Source of the DNA: Alligator mississippiensis
Lineage: Eukaryota > Chordata > Crocodylia > Alligatoridae
DNA length: 64,000 nt
Direction of reading: 5' to 3'
NCBI RefSeq assembly: GCF_030867095.1
Contig: NC_081828.1
Location: forward strand, 206,483,978-206,547,977
Below the pieces are notes generated by a model, which saw only the letters and a list, made by a program, of their open reading frames with translations, had not been told where the DNA came from and made no database searches. Every line of letters starts with the position of its first letter. The stretch's first letter is position 1. Of this stretch, positions 21,331-32,525 are shown one piece after another. A program made the translations under genes and the position numbers.

Positions 21331-22957
21331 GCCAGGCTGAAAATCAGCAGTTTGCCAAAACCCCATGCTTGACAGCTTGATGCAGGGAGGTGATAGCCAA
21401 AAGGCTTTCCCTGTTCAGGGCTTTAAACCTTGCAGGGAGCTTCTGATCCCCTGTACCCAGCAGCCCAGCCAGAGCTGCCAGGTGTGGGGTTTGAAGTCCC
21501 CAGCAGGGAAGTTGCTTCAGTGGCACTCTTTAAAGCTACCCATATACTGAGACACACAGTTCAGGGTGCAGGTAGTTGGGGAGCTTGGAAGCTCCCAGTT
21601 CCCCCAGCTGCCCATGCCCCACACCATAAAACAGTGCCTTCAACTGTGGAGTGGAGCTCCCAGCTCCCGCTTCCATAGGTACCCCAGAAAATTTAAAGCA
21701 GGCTTGCAGCAGGGACTCCCAGCTGCATGCCTGCTTTTTAAAGGTCCATGGTGCAGCGAAGGGAGATGTTCTCTGATGTTGGGATGCTCCTCTCCAACCC
21801 TCCCACATGCCTTCAGGAATTGGATGGGAGGCTGGGTTCAGGACCTGATGCTGCTCCCAGCCCAAACCTACTGACTGGGTAGGGGATGGCTGTGTCCTGG
21901 ACCCTGGGGAGACCCTACGCCAGATCTCTACTCCCTGCTCATCACTGGGATTGGTCATGGGTCAGCAACAACATGCATGTTCAATTTAAGGCATGATACA
22001 AATGAGCCACAAAGACATTATATGTGTGGAATAGCTTTGTGGCTCATATAAGCTACATTATTGCTTCATAAATTGCCTTGAATGTGTGGTCGGATTACTA
22101 TTTAAGGTGAAATTAACACCTTAATTTCACTTAAATGTAATGTGTCAGGGTCTTTAGCCTTGCTGTTAGATGTTTTTGCTAAATGTTAAGCTATGATATT
22201 GAGGTGTTCCTTTATTTAAAAAAAAATCATTGATATTTTGGGGTCTTCAAGCTGAAATAATTACTTACTTTTAAACCAGCCTTCATAGGAAGAGTTAATT
22301 GAATTAATACTTAACTTTTCAAATACAATTTAAAATAAAATTATGGTACAGCCATCTGGCAGAGCAGTTCTGAACAGACAAGAAAATTCAATTTAGAAAC
22401 ACAAGTTCATACCTTCAAAGCAGTGCAGGGAATTTAGTCAGACACTTCAAAACGCATGGAAAATACATGGGTAAATCCCCTATACTGCTCCACAAATTCA
22501 GCTTATGAACTTAATGTATCCTATAGCGGGCTTTTACCAGTGACAGGCCATTCATTTCTTGTGACCTGCCTGCCTTCCCCTTTGCTGGGGGATTCCCTCC
22601 CCACTAATGCCCTGAGGTGTTGCCAGCAGAAGTGTAACTGGTAAGATCTGCATCCTGGCTATTGTGGATGGTTTCATCTCAGCAGCCTCAGCCTTATACC
22701 TCATCACCCCTTCAATCCCCAGGGTAGATGTTGCTTCTGCAGGAGATGTCAGTGTGGCCAACAGCAGTCACTAGGTATAAGGAACCACTTCTCGCACACC
22801 CCTGTTACTGACAGCAACGGGCAAGTGAGAAAGACAGTGACCGCAGAGGGAGTGCTATGTTAATTTTCTTGAAGCTGGGGGCAGGTAAGGGCAGGCTGGA
22901 GTCAGAGCTGCAGCAGCCACCTCCCACTTGTATCTGAACCCAAGGTGAGGTGTTTTT

Positions 22958-23474
22958 TAGGGCTGTGTGAAATGGCTATGTTTTGTTTCAGTTTTGGATT
23001 TGGCCATTTCGGAGGGACAGTGATTCGTTTCAGTGTTTCGGATCACTGTTCCATTTTGATTCGGCCGAATCTTTTTCAGAGTTTCAACGCTGTTTCGGAG
23101 ATTCGGATCAGCCAGGGAGAGGCATGCATAGCTGGGTGGCTGCAGGTTCTCCCGCGACTCCTCTGGCTGTGCCTGCCTCTCCCCTGGTGGGGGGAGTTGC
23201 GGGAGAAGCCCCTATGGCTGCCCTGCCCGCCCCATCCCCTGCCTGGCTCCAGCCTAGTCCCAGCACTTTAAAAAAAAAAGCCCCACACTCACCAGGTGTA
23301 GCAGTGGCAATCAAGGCCTCTGGAGGCTTGTGGCAGAGCGCCCTTCCCCCCCCCATACAGTGCGGAGCAGCAGGGATCACACCTGCCCAGCAGCTGCCTC
23401 ATAGTGCAGGTGCAGCGCAGTTCGGCAGGGCACTGCACTCAGTCTGGGAGCTGGGACTGCTGGGCCTGAGTGGT
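22958..23474 (+). repeat. GGGCTGTGTGAAATGG repeat plus single foldback arm
   Basis: It begins AGGGCTGTGTGAAATGGC and has TTCGG-rich subrepeats at 22980-23110. From about 23190 it matches the right arm of the 19860-20505 foldback (CCATGGCTGCCCTGCC, CAGCCTAGTCCCAGCACTT, AGTCTGGGAGCTGGG). It is a transposon remnant of unnamed family. Confidence 0.5.
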
Positions 23475-23676
23475 GCAGCAAAACATACAATTATCTTTCC
23501 CTTTAGAAAACTTTTAGGACAGTGGAGGAAATAAGAGGATTGGAACTTCAGCTTTTTAAACCATATTTAACAGAAATCTAATAATTTATCATCCCAGATG
23601 TAAGACTATACAAAGTCTTAAATAGCTTTACAGTGCCTCAACTTAACAGTCTGTCTCTTGGTGCCCAAAGACATGC
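23475..23676 (-). repeat. Right arm of the 0.2-kb inverted duplication
   Basis: Reverse complement of 20512-20717 with small indels; it ends GGTGCCCAAAGACATGC. The two arms are 2.76 kb apart inside XRCC2 intron 1. Confidence 0.85.
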
Positions 23677-25110
23677 ATTAAAACAAAGCATCCCACAATA
23701 TTGTAAACCTTGGCTCTCTAAAACAGACCATCGTGCTATATAAGATTTTTAGTAAACCTTTGCTTGACTTGCAGAACAAAATAGACTGGTGCTTGTTATC
23801 TAGTAAGTAGCTGCAAAAGACTGGAAGAAGGAGATGAGGCATCAGGATAACAGTTTAATCCCCTTCAATGACTAGTGGATATGCATTAGTCAAAGATTAT
23901 TTTCATGATCCTTTGAATATATATAAAAGAAATTATATTTGTAATGGTGCAAAAATACAGCCTCACAGTAACATGACGTGTATTACTACATTGTCTTCTA
24001 GACCTCTTCCATGTCATGTTTGCTATCCTTGTTCTGGGAAGTTTCATGTAGTTGATAGTACGTTAGTAACTGGAGCAATAGTAAACCAAAGTCATAGTTC
24101 AGGGAAAAAATGTTAAAAAAGTAGAAGAAAGAGGATATCTGTGAGAGGGAAGGATGAAGTTCAGGGTAATGAGCATGAAGAGGATAAAAGAATATGGGGG
24201 AAGCAGGGAGACCTCTTAAGAATGAGGTGAAGGAACAGCAGCAGCAAAGGAAAAGGGTAAGTTATTTTCAGTCGCTTCCCTGATCGCAACTATACAGGCT
24301 ACAATAATATCTTCTTCTGTTAATACTGTTTAAAAGTTAGCCTAAAAAAACCCATAACTATGGCCTTCCATGTCAACAGAGAAGTGTTTAATGCATTGAA
24401 CAAATATATGAAATGTAAGAGGAGCCAGGGTTTCAGTATAAGGTCAAATAAAATGTTTTTATGCTAATCTAATGGACATCTCCTGAGACTCTTTTAAACA
24501 CACCTTAATAGAACTGTAACAAATGTATGTACATTGCCTTCCATTAACAAAATGTCAATCTTAAGAAGTCAGTGATAGTGTCAAAACTAGATTTGCGTCA
24601 TGACCACTTGAAGAAAATTCAGTGTCACTTAAAGGGTTTTTATACTACCATTAAAAGAAGACCTAAGAAAAAAACTGCTTAGTGTATACTAATAACAACA
24701 AGAAGATTCAGGGTAAAAGTTGATATGGTAAAGAAGGTGATATGAGGAAATCATTAGAGTGATGTACTAACTGATGTGCCCAAATGATGTGCCTATGAGG
24801 GCAATTTGATACTCTGTTTGTATAGAGTATTCAAAAAAATATTTACAGCTGAATGGGCAGTTAGAGTACTTCACTCTGTCTTCAGGCCATGTATTCTGGC
24901 AGCAGTGCAAGCTTCTCTTTGCCAGTGTGTTTAATCCATGTCTACAAGGGTTTTATTTAGTATATTCTGATATTAGATAAAGAAACTAGAATCACATCTC
25001 TAGCATTGGGTTAAGTGTTATTTCCTTATTTCTTGGCCTTTCTTCTCAGACTACAGAGTATAGTTCCATTTTGTGGACATTTGTTTATTTTAGATGTAGT
25101 CCAAGAATAC

Positions 25111-26661
25111 TAGAGGTGCACTGATATATCATTCGCATGTTGGATCAGCACCAGTAAAAGGAAAATTAACATTATTGGCTATCGGCTTTTTTTGGCCAGT
25201 GTAACTGATAATGTCACCAATAAATGCAAGGTGCATGTGCACAGCCTTAAGCATGCACGCAGTTAGAAATGCAGCCAGGCAGCTTGGAGAGCAGTTCCCT
25301 GCAGGTAAGTCTGTGGAGGGGAAGGGGCGTCGGGGAGGGAGTGGAGCAGGTCCAGGCTCTGCCCAGGCAGGAGCAGGTGCTACCCAACAATGAGGGCAGT
25401 CAATGGGACACCGGGCCCAGGAGTGGGATGGAGCCACGGGTGGCTCATCCAGGGGGCATGTGGGGTGGGGAGACGGGGGTGGCTCCCTGCTGCTGCATGT
25501 ACCCCCAGGGGAGGCATCAGGGAGGCATGTGCACTCCCCCTGGATTTGTGTGTGGGGGGGAGGTTGGCTGCCTGATGCGGGCTCAGGGCCAGGGGCAAGT
25601 CAGCCTCCTTCTTGTGGGGAGGCTGGGCCGGGACTAGGCTTGGACCGGGCAGGAGCAGGACAGGCTCAGCTGCATGGGGAGGGCAGTGGCAGCGCTTGGG
25701 GGGTGGCTATGGGGGGGGCTAAAGCAGATTTTAGGGTGGCTATAGCCCCCCCCCAAGCTCCCTCTGGTGCCACCCCTGCTTGGGGCACTCTGCTGCCATT
25801 CCCTCAGGAGCCCCACACTGTGAGGCTGGCAGGGGGCATGTGGCTGGCATAGGTCTTCCAAAGGAAAGACAGGAGAGTGGAGTGCCCCAAGCAGGGGTAG
25901 CACTGAGGGTCTTGCAGGGACTATGTCCACTCCAAAATCTGCTTTAATCTCTCCCCCCATAGCCACTTCTCACAGCACCGCTGCCACTACCTGCCCTGTG
26001 CAGCTGAGCCCACCCTGCTCCCGCCCACTCCAAGCCCAGCCTTGGGCCAACCCAGTCAGTGGGACACTGGGCCTGGGAGCAGGGCATAGCCATGGGCGGC
26101 TCGTCCAGGGGGCGTGTGGGGTGGGAAGGGACGGATGACTCCCTGCTGCTGCATGCACACTCAGAGGAGGCATCAGGAGGGCATGTGCACTTCCCCTGGA
26201 CTTGTGCACTAGGAAGAGCCTGGTGCCACCCCTGGCCCTGAGCCCACAGCAGGGAGCCCACCTCCATTGCATGCACAAATCTGGTGGGGACACATGCCCC
26301 CCACATGCTTTCCCTGGGGGTGCACTCAGCAGCAGGGAGCTGCAACCCCTCTCCAGCATCCCCACGCCCCCTGGATGAGCCACCCTTGGCTCTATCCTGT
26401 GACCCTTTCTGGAGGCCCATTGACCACCCTGGCTGGTCAGTACCTGCCCCTACCCCACTCTCTCCTTCACTGTGGGTGCCTCGATTTGCCCCCCTCCCCC
26501 CGTCTCTTCCCTCCCCCACACCCCTTCACTTCCACAGACTTACCTGCAGGGTGCTGCTCTCCAAGCTGCCCATCTATATTCCTGTAAATCGGATATTGAA
26601 CAGTATTGCCCAATATCGGCTATCAGTATCGGCCAAGAAAATCTTGATCAGTGCACCCCTG
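25111..26661. mobile_element. 1.55-kb non-autonomous hAT foldback element
   Basis: Left end TAGAGGTGCACTGATA and right end TGATCAGTGCACCCCTG are inverted. AAGAATAC is duplicated perfectly at 25103-25110 and 26662-26669, the 8-bp hAT signature. Sub-terminal TATCGGCT and ATCGGC motifs occur on both sides. The GC-rich interior is itself an imperfect inverted repeat (CTGCAGGTAAGTCTGTGGA near 25300 against TCCACAGACTTACCTGCAG near 26534). The long frames inside are artefacts of the repeat and encode no transposase. Confidence 0.92.
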
Positions 26662-27300
26662 AAGAATACCAGCTTGTCATTTGAAGTCTACCAGATGTGC
26701 ATCGCTTTGTTAATGAGTTTTGATCATTGTTACCATGTGCAGTATTTGAACAAGTTACTGTGAGAAATGGAATCTGAAACCCGTAAAAATCCCATAGAAC
26801 TTTTAAGTTGAAGTATATGAGAAGATTTTGCTTACAAATGAGCAATGGGACTGGATGACTCAAGAGATTGATATTGGCCAATGCAACCTATCAGTTCTTG
26901 GTAATAAACTTGATGTTACGTTATGACAGCTGCTATAAGTAATCTTCCTTTTCATTCTGTAAAATAGTAGCATTGCCATACTTCAAAGATACCTATTCCT
27001 GCTCCAAGTTTATCTGTTCAATCCATTCCTGTGGCTTTATATATCAAAAATTTGTTTTACTTATCACCATGGATTCTGAGTGCTCATTGTCAAGAGAGAG
27101 AGAAAACATCTCCTGTTGTACTGTCTGGTCTCTGAGCTTGTACATGTATGTACAAAGGCATTTTAAAATCAAACCAGTCTTTCGACAGGGCTATCATTGG
27201 AAGCACAATATGTTCTCTGGTTCTTATTGTTTCCTATTAATTGGATTCCCAAGACCCATTATTTTTAGTTAATGGGATGTTTCTATTTCTTGTTTAAAAG

Positions 27301-27382
27301 CTACTTGCGCGACTGGAGGGCAGAAGTTCTCTGAGAAATCTTGAACCTTATCTGTTTGCTGATGAAGGATTTCCCATTCATG
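27301..27382 (+). CDS. XRCC2: XRCC2 coding exon 2
   Basis: This 82-nt exon encodes residues 14-40, beginning [11 protein letters not shown] and continuing EPYLFADEG up to the first base of Gly41. Human has [20 protein letters not shown] at the same place, so the match is nearly complete. The acceptor is TTGTTTAAAAG and the donor is ATG followed by GTAAAA. It is too short for open-frame detection and was identified by protein match plus exact size and phase. Confidence 0.96.
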
Positions 27383-27534
27383 GTAAAATATATCTTTCTC
27401 TTACCTTTAAGAAATACTGCAGTAACAAGTGAAGTGAGGTTTGGGGGGAAGTGTTGTCTATTGGATTACCTTGAGCATGTAAATAGATATAAAATCCTAA
27501 ATCCAGAGAAAAAAGTTTTAATGTATTTTACCTA

Positions 27535-28905
27535 GGCTTCTGTAAAGCATCTGATTTAGTATATTCTGATATTAGGTTAAGAAACTAGCTAGTTAACAAG
27601 TCTCCAGATGTAATTGTAGATGGCCTAACATCAGGTAGATATGCTTCTCATGGGGTCTTGCAGAGATTGATCCTTGAACCAGTGATTTAACATTTTTATA
27701 AAGCCTGGATGACGCATAAAATCATCATGAATAAAGCTGACAGATCACTCAACTATTAGGAGTTAGTAAAGAGGACAGGCCAATAATATTGAATATTTGG
27801 AATAGCTTGGCAAGCTGGGCACAAGTAATATGTGTGTTTAATACAGCTAGATGTAAGGTTATACATCTAGGGACAAAGGATGCAGATTGTACTTGGAAGG
27901 TGGTCATCTGTCCTGAGAAACAGTGATTCCAAAAAGGATGGAGGTCAAAGGGGACACTTAGCTGGACTTGAGCTCACTCTGTGACACTGTGCTCAAAAGG
28001 GTTACTATGGTGTTTGGGTGGATAAACTGGAATTTTGTGTCCAAGTAGACAAATTGGGTTGCCTCCGTGTTTGTCATGGGTGTAACTGCTCTTCAAATAG
28101 TGTGTCCAGTCCACAGTTCAAGCAGGATGTTGATAAACTGGAGATAGTCGAGAGAGGAATTAGAAAAGATCCATAAGGATGATTAAAAGTGGAAAATCAT
28201 GCATAAGAATGAAAAACTTATGGTGAACAATATGCTTAGGTTTTTCAAAAGAAAGTTAAGGGGTAAATTTATTGTGGTCTAGAAATACCCATTTGGGAAT
28301 CAGAAATTTGACAGTACAGCAAAAGCCGTGTTATCCAGCACTTTACCAACTGGAAAGCTCCACTAACCAGCATCTGTCAATACAAATCTTCCTTCCGAGG
28401 GACGTGGCAAAAGCAAAACCAGAAGTCCTGCTTCCGGTTTTGCCTCCACAAGCCAAGTTAGTTGGTGTCTGGAAAGAGGGAAGCATTTGAAATGTAAATG
28501 TTTGCAGATGCTGTATTAACAGCAATTTAATGACTTAAAGCCCTCGTGCACCAAACGTGGCATATTTGATTAACCAGCATATTTGATTAACCGGCATCCC
28601 CCATTCCCGGGGGATGCCGGATAACAGAGCTTTTACAGTATAAATAGCCCTTCAGTAAGGTGTAACAAGATAAAGCTAGGCATACAGACTCAAGGTACAA
28701 GTTTTTAATAGTGAGAGTAATTAATTATTGGGACAATTTGCCAAAAATTGGGTTATGAAAAATTCTTCATCACTTGAAATGTTTAAATTGAGATTGAATG
28801 TTTTTATAAAACACATCTTCCAGTTCAAACAGAAACTAATTCAGGAAAGTTCTCTGGCCTGTGTTATGCCAGAGATTGGTACAGGTGATCACAGTAGTCT
28901 TTTTT
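27535..28905 (+). mobile_element. Ancient CR1/L3-like LINE relic
   Basis: Degenerate plus-strand traces of the RT C-terminal part occur in order: KASDLVYSDI near 27548, VIVDGLTSG near 27609, HLAGLELTL near 27957 and a 3' tail like CTCTGGCCTGTGTTATGCCA near 28852. Many stops and frame changes are present. It is interrupted by a Tigger-like element at 28315-28640 and bounded by a hAT element at 28918. Its decay implies great age, and it probably predates the CR1 copies with intact tails. Confidence 0.65.
28315..28640. mobile_element. Tigger-like element, sister of 14693-15084
   Basis: TACAGCAAAAGCCGTGTTAT at 28315 faces GGATAACAGAGCTTTTACAG TA at 28640. TA flanks both ends. The ATTAACCGGCATCCCCCA and GGGGGATGCCGGATAACA motifs near the right end match the 14693 copy. 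No transposase is present. Confidence 0.85.
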
Positions 28906-28917
28906 GATTATATAATC

Positions 28918-29212
28918 CAGGGGTTGTCAAATGGAGGTACGCATATCCCTGGGGGTACTTTGAAAGGTCCCAGGGGGTATGTGGGGGTGGGCAGGGATGG
29001 AGCACCACCATCCCGTGCTGCTGCCTCACAGGAGCACAGCTGGGGTAGGGCGAGGGAAGAGGTGCGCAGATGCTGCTCTGCCGCCAATCCAGCACTCTCC
29101 ACGACCCCACTCAACATACGGCCACTTGCCACCCTCCCCACTCCTGGGGGTGCACTTATTAAAAAGGGGGCTGCCAGGGGTTCAGTTAGTAAAAAAAGGT
29201 TGAAAGCCCCCG
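28918..29212. mobile_element. Non-autonomous hAT element
   Basis: Ends CAGGGGTTGTCAA and TTGAAAGCCCCCG are inverted with a few mismatches. The flanks ATATAATC (28910-28917) and ATATATTC (29213-29220) form an 8-bp duplication with one mismatch. The interior is GC-rich and non-coding. Confidence 0.78.
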
Positions 29213-29690
29213 ATATATTCTATAAAAAAAACACTTCCCAATTTGAATGCCACTGTCTGAAAAGCAGCAGTATAATTGAATAGCAAGTGGGAAAAAGCAA
29301 GCAGTGAGAAACCACTGCTGTGTATATTTGACACTTTTCACATAAAACCAGAGAGGCTGTTATGCTACTCTAGCTCTGGTGTATCTGTGTACAGCTCTAA
29401 TTCCTATACATTATTGTGATTTTAGAAGAATTGACAAATGACCAAAATTGGCAATAACATCAAGATACTTGGGAGGAGGCTGAGGGAGCTGTGTCGTAAT
29501 GAAGACAATTATTATGGGGTCACATGTATCTTATTTCATAAAATTTAGGAACATGCTAGGTGTCTGGCAGTATGTAATCCTTGTTCTGGGGAACATGACA
29601 CAACAAAGGTGGTAGCTGGTTAGGGCAAAGTAAGATCATGTGGAGGGTAGAATATAGTATGATGGAACAGTTCCATAGTTGGTAGGGTTG

Positions 29691-30420
29691 TGTGGCGGCG
29701 AGGTGCCCCCACAGGCTCTCAAGGGGGAGAGAGTAGAGCCCGCGGACCCCAGACCCCGAGAGCAAGCCCCCAGAGGGGCTAACGTACCTCCCGGAGAACA
29801 GCTGGAGCAGGAGCCGCAACCGCAGCCATGTGAACTGGCATTACTCTGGCTGTTTCATCAGCTATTTCTGGTGCGGGGAACAGCTGAGCCAATCCCAGCG
29901 GCCATATCGGCCATTGGGGGAAGGTTTAAAAACCCCATTGGAGTGAGGACGGGGAGAGAGCCAGAGAGAGAGAGCACGGGCTGGCAGCTCATGAGGCGGG
30001 CTCCGGCACAGGGAGGAAATAATCCAGCTCAAGCAGGCAGCATAGGGAAAGGCTTTAAGCCTCCTGCAGGAGGCAAAGCAGGAGGCAAAATAGGAGGCAA
30101 AGCAGGAGCACCCGCACAGCCACCTGAAGAGGCTTACACCAAGGAGGCAAGGGAGCTCCCTGCTTACGGTAGGGGAGAGGAGGCACCTGAGAACCCAGGA
30201 GGGGGCTGGGATAAGGGAGACAACCCTGCAGCTCCTCCTTACATGGAGGAATATTTTCTATTAAAAAAAAAAGAAATCTTCCCCAAGAAGGGAGAGAGAG
30301 TGACCGGAACCCAGGGGACTGGTCTGAGGCCGTTATACAGGGCCAGAAAACATCTGTAACACATCACCCACCGGTTGGCGAGTGGACAGAGTGTAGGGGA
30401 GGCAGAGCCCTGTGGAACAT
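29691..30420 (+). repeat. GC-rich unclassified block, possibly a solo LTR
   Basis: The block stands out in base composition from its AT-rich surroundings. It contains GGTTTAAAAACC near 29925 downstream of an inverted CCAAT (CATTGGGG), like a promoter, and a short tandem of AGGAGGCAAAG near 30067-30105. It spans a 226-codon frame (29679-30359) rich in Gly, Pro, Glu and Ala with no known domain; the frame probably reflects composition rather than a gene. TGTGGCGG at 29691 would be an LTR-like start, but no convincing end or duplication was found. Confidence 0.3.
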
Positions 30421-30581
30421 CAAGTCGGACGATCGTAAGTACCGCCGCCTATCAGAAGGCCCATCCAAGAAAGATCTCCACTGCAGACCCCTCTTAAAGT
30501 GCATTTAACATCAAAGTCGTGGCAGGTGAGTTGAGGGGAGGGGCCACACCCCAATAGGTCAGGTAGTGAGAGGAGTGCAAG

Positions 30582-31892
30582 CTTCACAGGTTGGAAGGGA
30601 CCTGAGCAGATCGTCAAGTCCGACCACCTGCCATGGCAGGAAAGAGTACTGGGGTCAAACGACCCCGGCAAGGTGTTCATCCAGCCTCCTTTTAAAGACC
30701 CCCAGGGTAGGAGCCAGCACCACTTCTCTTGGAAGTTGGTTTCAGATCCTAGCCGCCCTGACTCTGAAGTAGTGCCTCCTGATATCCAGCCTGAATCTAC
30801 CCTCTGCCAGCTTGTGACAGTTATTTCTTGTCACTCCTGGTAGTGCTTGGGGAAACAGGGACTCTCCCAATGCCTGCTGGTCCCCCCTGACTAGTTTGTA
30901 AACAGCCACTAGATCCCCCCTCAGCCTTCTCTTGTGGAGGTTAAACAGGTTAGCCTCTCCTCGTAGGGTCTGCCCTGCTACCCCCTGATCATGTGAGTGG
31001 CCCTCCTCTGGACCCTCTCCATGTTGTCCACATCCCTCCTGAAGTGCGGCACCCAGAACTGGCCACAGTACTCCAACTGCGGCCTGACCAGTGTCACATA
31101 GAGGGGGAGGGTCACCTCCTTGGACCTGCTTGAGATGCATCTGTGTATGCATGACAAGGTGCGGTTGGCCTTCCTGACCGCATCCCCACACTGTCAGCCC
31201 ATGTTCATTTTGATATCAGTAATCAAGATCCTTTTCTGCCTCTGCACTGACGAAAAGGAAGTTCCCCAGCCTGTAGGTATGCTGCTGGTTCTTCCTCCCC
31301 AGGTGCAGCACCTTGCACTTGTCAGTGTTGAAACCCATCCTGTTCTCATCCGCCCACCCCTGTAACCTGTACAGGTCCGATTGCAGCCTATTCCTCCCTT
31401 CTAGCTTGCTTACATCTCCCCACATCTTAGTGTCGTCTGCGAATTTGAACAGGGTGCTTTTTACACTCTCGTCCAAGTAGCTGATGAAGATGTTGAACAG
31501 TATGGGCCCAAGGACCAAGCCCTGTGGGACCCCACTGCCCACATCCCTCCAGGTGGAATAAGACCCGTCCACCACCACTCACTGGGTGCGGCCCTCCAGC
31601 CAACTAGTGACCCATTTGACTGTGTAGGTGTCGATGCCAGTCTCCTAGTTTTTTAATGAGAATGGGGTGAAAGACAGTGTCGAAGGCCTTCCTAAAGTCC
31701 AGAAAGACCACGTCCATTGCTACCCCTGCGTCTAAGGATTTTGTGACCTGGTTGTAGAAGGCCACCAGGTTGGTCTGACAGGACCTGCCTCAAATGAACT
31801 CGTGTTGGTTGCCCCTAAGCATACGCTCCCCTGCTTGCCCCTCATGGACATGCACCAGGATAATTCTCCAAGATAATAATGACTCCATGATC
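30582..31892 (-). mobile_element. CR1 LINE, minus strand, 3' half
   Basis: The 3' end is at 30582 (GGTTGGAAGGGACCT and the CCTGCCATGGCAGGAAAGAG tail). The minus strand then encodes the RT C-terminal part, including [26 protein letters not shown] and KCKVLHLGRKN near 31216-31550, and the DFRKAF region near 31690. It is 5'-truncated near 31892, where a second CR1 piece is joined. Frames are broken. Confidence 0.9.
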
Positions 31893-32525
31893 CCTTTCCG
31901 CCTCTGTGCTCACAACGGGGGAGCTCCCCAGCTTGTATGTATGCTGTGGATTCCTTCTCCCCAGGTGCATCACCCTGCATTAATCTACATTGAAGCCCAT
32001 CCTATTACCATCCGCCCGCTTCTGTAGTCTGTCTAAATCTATTTGCAGCCTCTCTCTCCCTTCAAGCATGCCTACCTCTCCCCACATCTTGGTGTCATCG
32101 GCAAACTTGGACAATGTGTTTTCCACCCCCTCGTCCAAGTCGTTGATGAAGAGGTTGAACAGTGTAGGCCCCAGGACTGAGCCCTAGGGGACCCCACTAT
32201 TCACATCCCGCCAGGTTGAGTACGACCCGTCCACCACTACTCTCTGGGTGCACTCCATCAGCCAATTTTTGACCCATCCAACTGTGTAGGCATCAATGCC
32301 GCAGTTGCTCAATTTATTAATGAGAATGGGGTGAGAGACAGTGTCAAAGGCCTTCTTAAAGTCCTGAAAGACTATGTCCATGGCAACACCATCATCCAGG
32401 GATTTAGTTACCTGGTCATAAAAGGCCATCAGGTTGGTTAGGCAGGACCTGCCTTTGATGAACCCATGCTGATTTCTCCGGGGCATGATCTCCCCTGCTG
32501 GTCCCTCACAGATGTGAAGATTAGA
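31893..32525 (-). mobile_element. Second CR1 piece joined head to tail
   Basis: The sequence jumps back to the CR1 region beginning CCTTTCCGCCTCTGTGCTCA (compare 31228). It then runs again through FADDTK and up through RT motifs GRSCLTNLM, DFKKAFDTVSHPILI and WLMECTQRVVVDGSYSTW on the minus strand. It lacks the 3' UTR, so it arose by rearrangement or truncation rather than as a simple new insertion. Confidence 0.85.

Larger units (their letters stand above)
18092..27300 (+). other. XRCC2: XRCC2 intron 1
   Basis: It has a GTGAAG donor and a TTTAAAAG acceptor. It contains a 91-bp MITE right after exon 1, an AT/GT simple repeat (19641-19692), foldback and inverted repeat structures (19860-23676), a TAGGCCCC-type element (20901) and a 1.55-kb hAT element (25111-26661). 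Stretches 18342-19640, 21331-22950 and 23690-25102 show nothing recognisable. Confidence 0.85.

Noticed and set aside
22945-23534. 183-codon frame in XRCC2 intron 1
   Set aside because: It runs through a GC-rich repeat arm shared with 19860-20505 and has no homologous domain.
25129-26763. Several 100-190 codon frames on both strands
   Set aside because: All lie inside a hAT foldback element with proven 8-bp duplication and encode no transposase-like motif.
29679-30359. 226-codon frame as a possible gene
   Set aside because: Low-complexity Gly/Pro/Glu composition with tandem units, no family motif and no splice context; treated as part of an inserted repeat.
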